A stretch of 64,000 nt of DNA from NCBI RefSeq assembly GCF_014197015.1, contig NZ_JACIET010000004.1, positions 1 through 64,000 of the forward strand, written 5' to 3'. The translations under genes were made by a program, and so were the position numbers. Shown here piece after piece: positions 63,780 to 64,000 of the stretch. Numbering within the stretch: the stretch's first letter is position 1; the number at the start of each line of letters is the position of its first letter. Origin of the DNA: Niveibacterium umoris (lineage in GTDB: Bacteria > Pseudomonadota > Gammaproteobacteria > Burkholderiales > Rhodocyclaceae). The notes beneath the pieces are model-generated. The model saw only the letters and a list, made by a program, of their open reading frames with translations. It had not been told where the DNA came from and ran no database searches.

Positions 63780-63960
63780 TGGCCGTGCGCCATGCGGCAA
63801 TGGATTGGCCGCTGCGCATGACGACTTGCGCGTCTGGCGGGTGCCACCCAAGACAGTGAGTGTTGCCGCTTCCGCCCGAGCAGCCGCTTAACAAGCCAAG
63901 CCCCGCTGCTTGGCGCAATCTGGCGTCTGTAGCGAACGTCGAGTGTCCAAGAGGCATCAA

Positions 63961-64000
63961 ATGGAGCACACAGTAGCGGGGCAGCGCTTCACCTTGTACG
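63961..64000 (+). CDS. Possible start of a gene cut by the window end
   Basis: ATG 63961 opens a frame of 13 codons (MEHTVAGQRFTLY) up to the window edge, with AGAGG about 7 bases upstream. This is too short to identify; it may be coincidence. Confidence 0.3.
   Translation, partial: MEHTVAGQRFTLY

Noticed and set aside
63880-63960. Possible integron attC-like site (TTAACAAGCC)
   Set aside because: No matching GTTRRRY-type end, no integrase and no cassette is visible within the window; the similarity is a few bases.
1-64000. CRISPR arrays, tRNA or rRNA genes, and complete insertion sequences
   Set aside because: No regularly spaced repeats, no cloverleaf or ribosomal stretch and no transposase were recognised on reading both strands; a dedicated search could still find a short tRNA.

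Overview
The window reads as chromosome of a GC-rich, Gram-negative, probably betaproteobacterial organism. Rhodocyclales (Azoarcus/Uliginosibacterium-like) is my best guess, made without any database search. The basis is a VgrG-linked type VI secretion module, a PEP-CTERM protein with a sigma-54-type promoter, NtrC/NasT-style nitrate uptake control, a DAB bicarbonate system, ubiquinone genes (ubiC, ubiA, ubiD), Bfr/Bfd iron storage and DiaA/DolP synteny. No rRNA, tRNA, CRISPR array or intact insertion sequence was seen.

Layout. 1-4472 is a T6SS accessory module: the 3' end of a vgrG, a glycine-zipper effector candidate, a candidate immunity protein, a secreted protein and a decayed vgrG fragment that stops next to pepD. 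4473-8300 holds housekeeping enzymes (pepD; then an MBL hydrolase, tcdA and a CbiX-like protein in a row). 8420-17608 is a signalling block: a 5xPAS/GAF histidine kinase, a receiver fused to an RsbW-like ATPase, a receiver-PAS-PP2C phosphatase, and a second hybrid-less histidine kinase. 17698-21822 is nasT and the nitrate/nitrite ABC importer nrtABC, separated by a leader that carries a sigma-54 promoter, ANTAR-type hexaloop hairpins and a terminator. 21987-26721 holds a PilZ protein, a porin plus small phosphate-binding-like protein, a GH13 alpha-glucosidase and an amino-acid-binding-like periplasmic protein. 26797-36508 holds an RND efflux operon preceded by a DUF3313-like gene, a glycine-zipper protein, an unknown protein and a divergent winged-helix/TPR regulator; two matching promoter/operator sequences tie this block together. 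36509-37227 is a palindromic dispersed repeat without a convincing gene.

37228-44471 has a periplasmic binding-like protein, a GNAT protein, a LysR regulator and divergent dabB-dabA. 44608-49905 has uvrD, a small secreted protein and an NHL beta-propeller lipoprotein. 49957-55944 is an AraC regulator divergent from a tightly overlapped FAD-oxidase / glycerol-3-phosphate-dehydrogenase-like / FGGY-kinase operon. 56002-58065 has bfr-bfd (with a Fur-like box) and diaA-dolP. 58201-63779 has ubiCA, then a TPR protein and a PEP-CTERM protein on the opposite strand, then ubiD.

The most interesting points are the twin promoter/operator sites that link a winged-helix TPR regulator to an efflux operon, the layered sigma-54 plus ANTAR control of nrtABC with a non-canonical NasT receiver, the effector/immunity pair behind vgrG, and the split partner-switching phosphorelay. 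Start codons given are my choices from Shine-Dalgarno spacing, signal peptides and overlaps.
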